Of a DNA stretch of 64,000 nucleotides, positions 1 through 7,156 are shown piece by piece. The DNA comes from an uncultured Bacteroidales bacterium (GTDB lineage: Bacteria; Bacteroidota; Bacteroidia; Bacteroidales; Muribaculaceae): positions 1 to 64,000 of the forward strand of contig CACWNQ010000006.1 of the NCBI GenBank assembly GCA_902762385.1, given 5' to 3'. A model generated the notes under the pieces. That model made no database searches. It saw only the letters and a program-made list of their open reading frames with translations, and was not told the DNA's origin. The position numbers were made by a program, and so were the translations under genes. Position 1 is the first letter of the stretch; the number at the start of each line of letters is the position of its first letter.

Positions 1-195
1 GCTGCGCACGGATGCTTTATTTATCTCACAAAGTTGCACCTGAAGGTGTCACAAAGCCTGCTTACGCAGGAAATTTGGGCTGACGCGTGGGACAGTTTTG
101 CATTTTTTTGCCACTCCTGCGGAGTGGAAATTAGAGCGCTACGCGCTAAAATTATAAGGGTGCTTCGCACTAAAATTTCTTTTCTAAATTTGACT
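1..195 (+). repeat. Micro-hairpin repeat, copy A
   Basis: A non-coding mosaic of very short perfect stem-loops. Seen in order: CACCT/AGGTG (37-48), CCTGC/GCAGG with loop TTAC (57-70), CCACTCC/GGAGTGG with loop TGC (111-127), AGCGC/GCGCT with loop TAC (135-147), GTGC/GCAC with loop TTC (160-170). Positions 53-177 are nearly identical to 5885-6008 (copy C), with about four differences, one of them in a loop. Three related copies lie at 5683-5830, 5838-6095 and 6210-6390. The open frames across it are built from the repeat and are not credible genes. The function is unknown. Confidence 0.75.
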
Positions 196-233
196 CGGCA
201 TGTCAAAGCGACGTACACAGCATTTTTGCATGT

Positions 234-325
234 AGATTAAGGTTGATTACAACTCGAAGAACTGGGATGGGCGGCAGTATGTCAATGAGCGCAAGGCAAA
301 GGTAACACATTATATTATTAAGTGA
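234..325 (+). pseudogene. Possible relic of a protein C-terminus
   Basis: A short stretch reads as about 30 codons ending in TGA at 323-325. It has protein-like composition (NWDGRQYVNERKAKV in the middle) and is more GC-rich than its surroundings. It has no start codon: a TAG lies directly upstream in frame, where repeat copy A ends. It may be the surviving tail of a gene cut by the repeat. A frame of this length is common by chance, so support is weak, and I do not recognise the family. Confidence 0.22.
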
Positions 326-330
326 CAAGG

Positions 331-374
331 TTGAAAAAAACAATTTGGGGAGCGGCATCACGCCGTTCCCCAAA
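331..374 (-). terminator. Terminator of giant secreted gene A
   Basis: Stem 344-356 pairs with 362-374 around a 5-base loop, with one mismatch. On the minus strand it is followed by a run of T (A-run at 334-340 on the plus strand). It lies about 100 bases beyond the stop of the 475-5091 gene. The paralogous gene at 24808 ends in a hairpin of the same design. Confidence 0.8.
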
Positions 375-401
375 CTCATCGTATGAAAATATTATCTAAA
401 A

Positions 402-473
402 TTTAGATAAATTAGGCTGCGGTTCAGAAGTCACAAACAAGTGTTTGGATTTCCTTCACCTTGCACTAATTTT
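402..473 (+). repeat. Promoter-like 72 bp element, degenerate copy
   Basis: Related along its whole length to 16553-16624: both begin TTTAGATAAATTAGGC and end CACCTTGCACTAATTTT. It carries TTTG at 444-447 and TAATTTTT at 467-474, so the -7 box lacks its final G. It sits immediately after the stop codon of the minus-strand giant gene and points into it. The paralogous locus at 24803 lacks it, so the flanks define it as an insertion of about 70 bases. Confidence 0.7.
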
Positions 474-474
474 T

Positions 475-3400
475 TTATTTCAGAATCTTAGTAGTGGTAG
501 TCGAGCCATCGCTGTAGCGAGTAACCACGATGTTCACACCCTTGAATGGAGTGTCGCTCTCGATACCAGCTGGGTTGTAGTACTTCATGCCTACTACCTC
601 ATTAGTAGTAACAAGACTCTCAACGCCGGTGATAGTGCCACCACTCTTAATCTGTACAGGAATCTCCTGCTCTACGATGTAGAACTTGCCATCAGCTTCA
701 TCCTTAGAACCAGACAAGTTGGCAGTGCGAGTGAAGTACATACGAACCTTGAAGTTCAAATTGAGCTCATCGATTACACCTTGCTCGTTATCACCCTCAG
801 TGCGAAGTTTCTGAGCACCAAAGGTGCCAATGGTATATTCAATTGTTTGCTCATTGTTGTCAGCACCATTTACAGTCACCTCTTTCTCTGTGCTACCAAG
901 TGGCGCATTATTGATAAATGCATTCATTTCGTCATCATCATAATTGATTTCGAACATGAATTCACCATTCACACCCATGCGAGCAGCGATGTCATCAGAT
1001 TGATCTGCATATTCCTCGCGGAGCAAACCAGGAGCTGGGTTACCATATTCATCTAGAACTTGACGCCATACGCGCACTTTGTAGATTGAATAGCCGCTAG
1101 GAATTTCTTTAGTGGGAACATTAAGCTGAATATCATAATAAGCAAATTTCTTTTCCTCGCTATCTACAGTTTCAGTCCAGTAATATTTACTCATTGGTGC
1201 TACTCCAGTACGTTGCACTAACTCAAGAGCACCAACTGCAGTTACTTGCTGCGGACCACCGTAGGTGTTATAGTCGGTACGAGCTTGTCCAACCACATTC
1301 TTACCTACTGTGAAGGTCTCAACAACTGGAGCATAAACGTAAGCCTTGCCTTCAGCACTGCTCTCGGCAACTTTTGCAGGATAGTAGTCGACGAAGTCGG
1401 CCCATGCAGTTCCTGACGAAACGGCTACGGTGCCACCATTGTAGTAGTAGTTTCCGTCAACATCGTTCATAGTAACAGTGTAGCTCTCACCTTGGTTACC
1501 GGCGATGCCGTCGGGAGCAAGGTCTTGCTCTGCGTCGTTAGCGCCTACGGTATTAACGATGAAGCGTGTCTCACCGGCTGGCCAGCGATAAACATCGTAA
1601 CGCAGAATCTCAGTCTTAGAGCTGTACTGAACACGCTCGCTGAAAGTAAGATCATCAACTACGATTGTATGTTTTGTATCACCATCAACCTGTTGTGACG
1701 TGTAATAGTTGTTAACCTTAGACGCGGTCTTGTAGATGGGCACGCGGAAGGCGCTACCATGAGCCTCGTCGAAGTCGTGTGCTCCTAATTGTCCTGATGG
1801 ACCTTCCTGACCTCTTGCTATATTGAAATGTACCTCATAGATATACTGGTTGGGATGAGCATTTTCTGATACTTCTGCAATAAAGTTGTCGCACAGAACA
1901 AAGTCACCAAAGTCCACATAATCAGTACCATTCACGCTCTTATAGGTAAAGTTCTTAGTCCAAGTAGTACCGTCACCAGGATTAGCGTGATAGCCGGCAT
2001 AGCCCGATCCACTCTTAGCCCTGGGGAACTCTGTTTCTTCATCCTGATTCTGCATCACGATTGTGATAGTTCCGCCACCGGTGGTCTTATTGGTAACAGT
2101 AGCAGTAGCGATTGTCACAGGATTCTCGTCAGTAGAGCTGGTCTTACGAGTGAATGTGAATACTGTTTCATTATTTTGAGCTGATGTTATATCAGCACGT
2201 CTCACTCCACCTGCGTTGTTGCTCAACTTGAAGCGGTTACTGTAGCAGTTCTCCTCATTCTGTGGGTTGTAACGGCTATAGTGTGCCAGTTCGATAAGAG
2301 AAACAAGCTCAGTTGGGTCAGTGCCAGGAATAATATAGCTCTGGCGGTTCGAAATCTGCAGGCTCAGGAAGTGACCAGTGTCACGGCCACGGATGGCATA
2401 AGTAACCTGCTGGCTAGATGATTGGCGCTTAACATACACACTTGGATAGTTCTTCTCAGCACCAGAACCTAGATGCAGCACGATGGGAACAGGAGTGGTT
2501 ACTACATTACCAACGGAATCGGTGTACTGACCTTGAGCGTTCATGTAATAAACGGGCTTGTATTCCTCAATGCCTGTTGAGTCGTTAATAACAACTTGCA
2601 GCAGCTCAAATTCCTGCTCCTCACCTGGCAAGAAGTCGTCAAGGTTGGTTACCCAATTAAGGTTGAGCATATAGTAATCATCGGCCGCTGTTGTGGGAGT
2701 AATCTCGTTTTGACGGATCACATAAAGACCCATCATAGGCTGACGTTCAGAATTGTAATACAGATATCGCTCAGCAATATTACGCTCGTTGTCACGACCA
2801 TAACCTCTCATCATACGATAATCAGGAATAAAGAACATCATGTCTCGCACGTCTTGGCAGTCGGCAGCGTCACTATCATCACCATACATCATAAACTGAT
2901 GGTTCAACCCTGAAACAGATGCGCAGTCATGTTGCACACCAAATGATTCCATATTGATTAAGTCTTGATAAATATCACCTCTACCATGTGTAGCCTCGGT
3001 AGCAACAGGGCTGAACTGCTCAAACATGTGATAGAACAAATCATAACCATATTTGTCTGAGAAAGTGTTCGCTGTATATGTGTTTTCATCATTTCCCAGG
3101 AAAGTATAGAAGATGTAACCGGGAGGTGCACAAAATTCTTCACCTAACCAAACGGAGGAACTTGAGCTTGAAGAAGAAGTCGCACTTACTTCATAAGAAT
3201 TGTTAACCCAACGCAATTGACCTTTAGCCAACAAGAAGAACTTATTCATCTTATCACAGTCAATCTTGAAAAGATAGCCAGTGTCAAAACCAGTACCAGT
3301 GCGTTTAGCTTGATTTACAACTCTTATTGATTTTATAGATTTTGCAAAATAGTCTCTCAGCATAAGCTGCGGATCGGTTTCGGTAGTTGTAACACTGTCA

Positions 3401-5091
3401 TTATCAAAGTCATCGACCATCTCAACAAGCAACAGGGTCAAACCATCATCATCAGGCCTATACTGGGTTGTGTCCATATAGCAAAAATAACCAAACTCAG
3501 TATCACTCTTCTGGATAGAACCAAACTTCAAATCACCCGGGATGTTCCATCCGTATCCATCATGATAATAATATGATGAAGCATCTGAAACAGAACCACT
3601 ACCCCAAATTTGGCCAACACCACCATAGTAAACATCATCCCAAGCGTCGATTGTTCCATCAGACTCACAACCACGCTTGAGGTTGCCAGGAACAGCTTTA
3701 TTAGTATAAATCTCACGAAGCATAGCAATCATCTGCTCAGGCTTTGTTGCAATCTCATTGAGGTTAGACTCATGAGTTCCTTCAGCATCTGTCCAAGTAT
3801 ATTTTTGCGCTTTGAAGAAAGTAGAATCCTTAACAACGATGTTTCTTTGCAACATAGTTGTCTCATGAGTGAACCTTACTTTAGGGAGGAATTGCTGCCT
3901 TCCGTTAGAACCTCCTAATACTCCAGATCTTGAATAAAATGCAGTGTAACCACTTTGAGAATCTCCATAAAAAGATGTTGCTTGATCTGACCCTGCAGTT
4001 GTTACTATATCAACAAGAAGATTGTTACCGTCATACTGGAATGGAGTGCTAAATGTGATAGTCCATTCACTTGTACTTGTAGCTGAAGGAACAATAGATG
4101 CAACTTGAGTCAAACTCACATTAGTTATTGCATTTGATGAAGAGAACACCGAAGTTGTAGTTGTGCCTAATGACACTTTAACACTACCACCACTAAACTT
4201 TACACCACCATTGGTAAAGAATGTCATGCTAGTAAGCTTCTTGCCCTTAAGATACTTTAAAGATGACTCTGGATAAATCATCTGATTATGTTGAGTACGT
4301 TCATAATAGTTACCCCAAACAGGAACATAACTATTGGTTGAGCCTCCATTACCGACACCCTGCTCTCCTGTCCTGTGTTTTCTCAGAACAGTATTATTGG
4401 TGCGATAATTATAAAGACCAGCACTTGATAATGAAGCTGCATCTCCCTCATAAATTCTATAGCCATTATTAAGCGTTAAGGTTTTATTGGTTTCATCATA
4501 AGTGAAGCGTACTGCAGCTTCATTATTACTAGAATTCCGACCAATAAAATAGAATGGGTATTCTGTACCATTTACTATCTCTGATCCAAAATACTGACCT
4601 GTTGGAAATGTCACTGTTGTACCATTAATTGTACCTTTCACCCAAGCTTTATCCATAAAATAAGATAATCCGCACACATAAATGTCAGTGCCATCAATAA
4701 CAACGCCAACACTTACAACACCCATATCCTCATTGGCAAAAGAGCTTCCATTATACCTATAGAAGTTAATTTCAGCATCCCATTCCTCTATATGCTTACC
4801 TGCTGGAGGTGTAACAAGAGTACCTTCTGCCTTGAGAATAGGATTTCCCTTTGGAGAATTCTTAACATGACTTACATCAACTAATTTCTCTTTGTTCTTA
4901 ATGCTAACTCTAGAGCCTTTCTTAGGAATAATCATCCCATCGTCAATCGCTGTCATCTCGGTAATAACCGATGACATAGCATAGACACCTGTGTTGTTAG
5001 GGCCTAATGCTGTCACTTCTTGTGCCGCTGCGGGCTGCCACAGGGGCCAGGCAACAGCAGCGATCATTAGTAATCTCAGAATTCGTGTCAT
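475..5091 (-). CDS. Giant secreted protein A, T9SS-type tail
   Basis: 1538 residues with an N-terminal signal peptide (MTRILRLLMIAAVAWPL... ending AAAQ). The C-terminus (YYNPAGIESDTPFKG... TTTTKILK) resembles the short C-terminal sorting domains of type IX secretion cargo: a YYN-x-AG start, a V-rich strand and a final KILK. No enzymatic domain was recognised. A serine run lies near residue 640. The protein is a paralogue of the 24808-29607 product; matching blocks include DYRPxxxGxTLLLVEM (about 545), FYHMFEQFSP, DVRDxxFFxPDYR, VTYAxRGxD and AHPNxYxY. The final 89 coding bases are identical between the two genes. A promoter lies at 5361-5391, leaving a leader of about 260 bases. It is probably surface-exposed or released; adhesion or host interaction would be a guess. 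Confidence 0.85.
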   Translation of the reverse strand: MTRILRLLMIAAVAWPLWQPAAAQEVTALGPNNTGVYAMSSVITEMTAIDDGMIIPKKGSRVSIKNKEKLVDVSHVKNSPKGNPILKAEGTLVTPPAGKHIEEWDAEINFYRYNGSSFANEDMGVVSVGVVIDGTDIYVCGLSYFMDKAWVKGTINGTTVTFPTGQYFGSEIVNGTEYPFYFIGRNSSNNEAAVRFTYDETNKTLTLNNGYRIYEGDAASLSSAGLYNYRTNNTVLRKHRTGEQGVGNGGSTNSYVPVWGNYYERTQHNQMIYPESSLKYLKGKKLTSMTFFTNGGVKFSGGSVKVSLGTTTTSVFSSSNAITNVSLTQVASIVPSATSTSEWTITFSTPFQYDGNNLLVDIVTTAGSDQATSFYGDSQSGYTAFYSRSGVLGGSNGRQQFLPKVRFTHETTMLQRNIVVKDSTFFKAQKYTWTDAEGTHESNLNEIATKPEQMIAMLREIYTNKAVPGNLKRGCESDGTIDAWDDVYYGGVGQIWGSGSVSDASSYYYHDGYGWNIPGDLKFGSIQKSDTEFGYFCYMDTTQYRPDDDGLTLLLVEMVDDFDNDSVTTTETDPQLMLRDYFAKSIKSIRVVNQAKRTGTGFDTGYLFKIDCDKMNKFFLLAKGQLRWVNNSYEVSATSSSSSSSSVWLGEEFCAPPGYIFYTFLGNDENTYTANTFSDKYGYDLFYHMFEQFSPVATEATHGRGDIYQDLINMESFGVQHDCASVSGLNHQFMMYGDDSDAADCQDVRDMMFFIPDYRMMRGYGRDNERNIAERYLYYNSERQPMMGLYVIRQNEITPTTAADDYYMLNLNWVTNLDDFLPGEEQEFELLQVVINDSTGIEEYKPVYYMNAQGQYTDSVGNVVTTPVPIVLHLGSGAEKNYPSVYVKRQSSSQQVTYAIRGRDTGHFLSLQISNRQSYIIPGTDPTELVSLIELAHYSRYNPQNEENCYSNRFKLSNNAGGVRRADITSAQNNETVFTFTRKTSSTDENPVTIATATVTNKTTGGGTITIVMQNQDEETEFPRAKSGSGYAGYHANPGDGTTWTKNFTYKSVNGTDYVDFGDFVLCDNFIAEVSENAHPNQYIYEVHFNIARGQEGPSGQLGAHDFDEAHGSAFRVPIYKTASKVNNYYTSQQVDGDTKHTIVVDDLTFSERVQYSSKTEILRYDVYRWPAGETRFIVNTVGANDAEQDLAPDGIAGNQGESYTVTMNDVDGNYYYNGGTVAVSSGTAWADFVDYYPAKVAESSAEGKAYVYAPVVETFTVGKNVVGQARTDYNTYGGPQQVTAVGALELVQRTGVAPMSKYYWTETVDSEEKKFAYYDIQLNVPTKEIPSGYSIYKVRVWRQVLDEYGNPAPGLLREEYADQSDDIAARMGVNGEFMFEINYDDDEMNAFINNAPLGSTEKEVTVNGADNNEQTIEYTIGTFGAQKLRTEGDNEQGVIDELNLNFKVRMYFTRTANLSGSKDEADGKFYIVEQEIPVQIKSGGTITGVESLVTTNEVVGMKYYNPAGIESDTPFKGVNIVVTRYSDGSTTTTKILK

Positions 5092-5238
5092 AGAATAAAA
5101 ATTTGGTTACAAATTGTTATTAAATAATTATTTCATAATTAGTCAGTTGTTCCGCATAATAAGCTCATGTCGCAACGATAATGCGAAGATATAAAAACCC
5201 ACAAAAGAGCAGTGATTGCTCACAGTATTAAACGATTG

Positions 5239-5288
5239 ATTATAGGTCTATTCCACACTTTTAATTATAGGTCTATTCCACACTTTTA
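5239..5288. repeat. 25 bp tandem duplication in leader
   Basis: Two exact 25-base units (5239-5263 and 5264-5288), each containing GGTCTATTCCACACTTTTAA. They lie between the inferred start of transcription near 5354 and the ATG of giant gene A at 5091, so both copies would be in its 5' leader. Confidence 0.8.
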
Positions 5289-5360
5289 AAGGAGTAGCAA
5301 ATCAAATCAATAAATTTTATCTTGCCATCGTAACAACAACATACTAAAGCAAAATTTGTG

Positions 5361-5391
5361 CAAATTTATGTTATTTTCATTAAGTACACAA
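5361..5391 (-). promoter_or_regulatory. Promoter of giant gene A
   Basis: On the minus strand TTG (5391-5389) is followed after 20 bases by TAAATTTG (5368-5361), a full match to the Bacteroidetes -33/-7 consensus. It implies transcription from about 5354. The paralogue has the same box at 29867-29896, and both regions share the neighbouring sequence AGCAAATCA on the downstream side. Confidence 0.6.
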
Positions 5392-5453
5392 TATTAAATA
5401 TACAAAAAATATATAAAGGCAGAAAAAACTATAAGCATTGATTAACCAATTAT

Positions 5454-5633
5454 AGTAGTGAGTTATGAGTTGTGAGTTGTGAGTTATGAGTTGTGAGTTA
5501 TGAGTTGTGAGTTGTGAGTAGTGAGTTGTGAGTTGTGAGTTATGAGTTGTGAGTTATGAGTTGTGAGTAGTAAGTGGGAAGAGGGAAGGAGGAAGTAGTA
5601 AGTCGTAAGTAGTAAGTGGGAAGGAGGAAGGAG
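5454..5633. repeat. Heptanucleotide tandem array
   Basis: About 16 head-to-tail copies of a 7-base unit, TGAGTTG or TGAGTTA, from 5459 to about 5571. They run into two copies of a longer degenerate G/A-rich unit (around 5568-5594 and 5607-5632). Shorter arrays with the same AGTT spacing of 7 lie at 8871, 31331 and 40929. Confidence 0.85.
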
Positions 5634-5640
5634 AGAACGT

Positions 5641-5688
5641 AAATTATCGTTAATTGAACGTGAATTAAATAATGCACAATGGGCTGCG
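5641..5688. repeat. 48 bp direct repeat, copy 1
   Basis: Matches 6125-6172 with three differences; the core is CGTTAATTGAACGTGAATTA. Each copy leads into GGGxTGCG, where the next unit of the micro-hairpin family starts. Confidence 0.75.
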
Positions 5689-5830
5689 CGCGAATACTAT
5701 TTTAATCTCACAAAGCTGCGAGCTGAGCTCGTCATAAAGCCGGCTTACGCCGGGGGTTAAAACCTCTCGCTTGTAGGCTGGATGGGCGCTGCGCTTAAAA
5801 TTGAATGAAAATTAAATTGAAAAATGCATA
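5683..5830 (+). repeat. Micro-hairpin repeat, copy B
   Basis: Same order of parts as copies A and C but with changed arms: CGAGCT/AGCTCG (5719-5731), then CCGGC/GCCGG with loop TTAC (5740-5753), then GCGC/GCGC (5786-5794). Relative to copy C the first stem has G-C for A-T, and the second has G-C for T-A. Both changes are paired. The last 50 bases (5776-5825) match 6039-6088 of copy C. Confidence 0.7.
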
Positions 5831-5837
5831 ATTTGGC

Positions 5838-6095
5838 GTTAGATGCTTAGATTATTTCAAAAAGTTGCGAACTGAGTTCGTCGAAAAGCCTGCTTACGCA
5901 GGAAATTTGGGCTGACGGGTGGGACAGTTTTGATTTTTTTGCCACTCCTGCGGAGTGGAAATTAGAGCGCTGCGCGCTAAAATTATAAGGGTGCTTCGCA
6001 CTAAAATTATTTCGTTCTACGATATAATTTCGTTATATGGCTGGATGGGCGCTTCGCTTAAAATTGAATGAAAATTAAATAGAAAATTGCAGTGA
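5838..6095 (+). repeat. Micro-hairpin repeat, copy C (longest)
   Basis: Contains CGAACT/AGTTCG (5868-5880), CCTGC/GCAGG (5889-5902), CCACTCC/GGAGTGG (5942-5958), AGCGC/GCGCT (5966-5978), GTGC/GCAC (5991-6001) and ATATAA/TTATAT with loop TTTCG (6022-6038). Positions 5885-6008 are near-identical to 53-177, so A and C form direct repeats on either side of the giant gene. Confidence 0.75.
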
Positions 6096-6124
6096 CACTG
6101 GGGTATGTGAATGGTACTCAACAC

Positions 6125-6172
6125 AAATTTTCGTTAATTGAACGTGAATTAAATAGTGCACAATGGGATGCG
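6125..6172. repeat. 48 bp direct repeat, copy 2
   Basis: Second copy of 5641-5688, with three differences, between micro-hairpin copies C and D. Confidence 0.75.
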
Positions 6173-6209
6173 CCTTAATTAATCCACAATGAATAATGCA
6201 AAATGCACA

Positions 6210-6390
6210 ATGCTGGCGTTAGATGCTTCTTAATATCGAAAAGCTGCACCTTGCGGTGCCGAAAAGTCTTTCAGCTTCAATGGGCTGCGTCTCAGCATAA
6301 ATCAAGCAAGCTTGATGTTATGCATTCGACTTGCACCATTGGTCTCGCAAGCTCGGAATTAAAGGGCTGCGCCTTAATTAATGCACAATG
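6210..6390 (+). repeat. Micro-hairpin repeat, copy D (diverged)
   Basis: Opens like copy C (GGCGTTAGATGCTT), then AAGCTG and a stem GCACC/GGTGC with loop TTGC (6246-6259). Later parts differ and include ATCAAG/CTTGAT near 6300-6316. It keeps the frame of the family (AAGYTG, stem, then AAAGYC) with another stem sequence. Confidence 0.6.
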
Positions 6391-6740
6391 CTAAATGATA
6401 TGCGCTTAAAACAAGTTGCAAGAGATAATTACCATTATAAATAGTTAGTCATAAGTGATAGTTTTGTCGATATTGATAAATTTTCATCACAGAATGGTTG
6501 CATAAGTTATAAATATGGCATAATTTTGCAGTTGCAATTTAAGATGATTTGCCAATCTAGTGATTAAAACAGAGCGTAACAAGACTTGATTTGCACGAAA
6601 GAGCAACCATGTGGGACACTTGTAAATCAACTCGATAAACAAGAACAATCTCTTATAATCACAATTGCTGATGACTTGTGACTTGCTAGTCAATGCTTGC
6701 ACTTCAGTACTGCAAGATGCCATAACTAACGAGTCAGCAC
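6391..6740. other. Non-coding stretch, nothing assigned
   Basis: AT-rich sequence with no convincing gene on either strand. The longest minus-strand open frame (6487-6828) is rich in Cys, Leu and Ile without domain-like pattern and has no credible start context. One small inverted repeat (CTTGCA/TGCAAG, about 6695-6716) is visible. Confidence 0.5.
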
Positions 6741-6742
6741 TA

Positions 6743-6902
6743 TAAATTTGGTATATTTTTGCTATTCCAGATTGAAAGCAGACTGATGAGCAAATCATAA
6801 ATTTTGATTTAAAAGGACAACAACACACATAAATTTTAGATAAGGTTTTTTAAAAAAATTACCGTAGATCGAGGCCCGATGCGATATCGAGCCTCGGTTT
6901 TT
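6743..6902 (+). ncRNA. Candidate small RNA with own terminator
   Basis: Two overlapping -7 boxes (TAAATTTG 6743-6750 and TATTTTTG 6754-6761) are followed about 110 bases later by a strong hairpin: CGAGGC/GCCTCG enclosing CGAT/ATCG at 6870-6896, then a T run. No open frame is plausible between them. The -33 box is weak. A 20-base motif near 6833-6853 recurs inverted in the leader of giant gene B (around 29616-29637). This could be a small RNA, or a leader whose gene has been lost. Confidence 0.4.
6870..6902 (+). terminator. Terminator of candidate small RNA
   Basis: Stem CGAGGC (6870-6875) with GCCTCG (6891-6896), inner stem CGAT/ATCG (6877-6880 and 6886-6889), then GTTTTT at 6897-6902. The form is a complete rho-independent terminator on the plus strand. 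Confidence 0.7.
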
Positions 6903-7027
6903 ATACGACAATTATGGACAATTGAGATAGATGAATTGCATCGATTATAGAGTAGATTTAAAACAAACAACTTGAACAACGATGGCAACAACGTGTACAA
7001 CATTATGTGCTGGTTACCAAACACCAA

Positions 7028-7086
7028 AACGTCGCAAATTTTGCGACGTTATAGAGTGAAAAATGTCGCAAATTTGCGACATTTTT
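7028..7086. repeat. Two adjacent perfect palindromes
   Basis: 7028-7050 and 7059-7086 are both perfect inverted repeats built on GTCGCAAA/TTTGCGAC, with 11- and 14-base arms. The second is flanked by A and T runs in both directions and could act as a bidirectional terminator. The shared core, spaced about 32 bases centre to centre, would also suit a dimeric DNA-binding protein. Confidence 0.6.
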
Positions 7087-7091
7087 AAAGC

Positions 7092-7127
7092 AAAAATCGG
7101 GAGTCGCGATGGTGGCGGCTCCCGATT
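7092..7127 (-). terminator. Terminator of etf/acyl-CoA dehydrogenase operon
   Basis: Stem 7095-7107 pairs with 7115-7127 with one mismatch and a 7-base loop; the minus strand continues with T's. It lies 30 bases beyond the stop of the acyl-CoA dehydrogenase gene. Confidence 0.8.
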
Positions 7128-7156
7128 CACATTATAGTAATTTTCTCAAAAATCAA

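Noticed and set aside
34..240. Open frame of 68 codons across repeat copy A
   Set aside because: It is made of the hairpin repeats, has no promoter or start context, and the matching region at 5885-6008 does not keep the frame.
402..473. Insertion sequence
   Set aside because: Too short, no terminal inverted repeats seen and no transposase; treated as a small dispersed element.
5454..5633. CRISPR array
   Set aside because: Units are 7 bases with no spacers and there are no cas genes; it is a simple tandem array.
6487..6828. 113-codon minus-strand frame in the repeat island
   Set aside because: No domain pattern, no promoter on that strand, and it overlaps the better supported plus-strand small RNA candidate.
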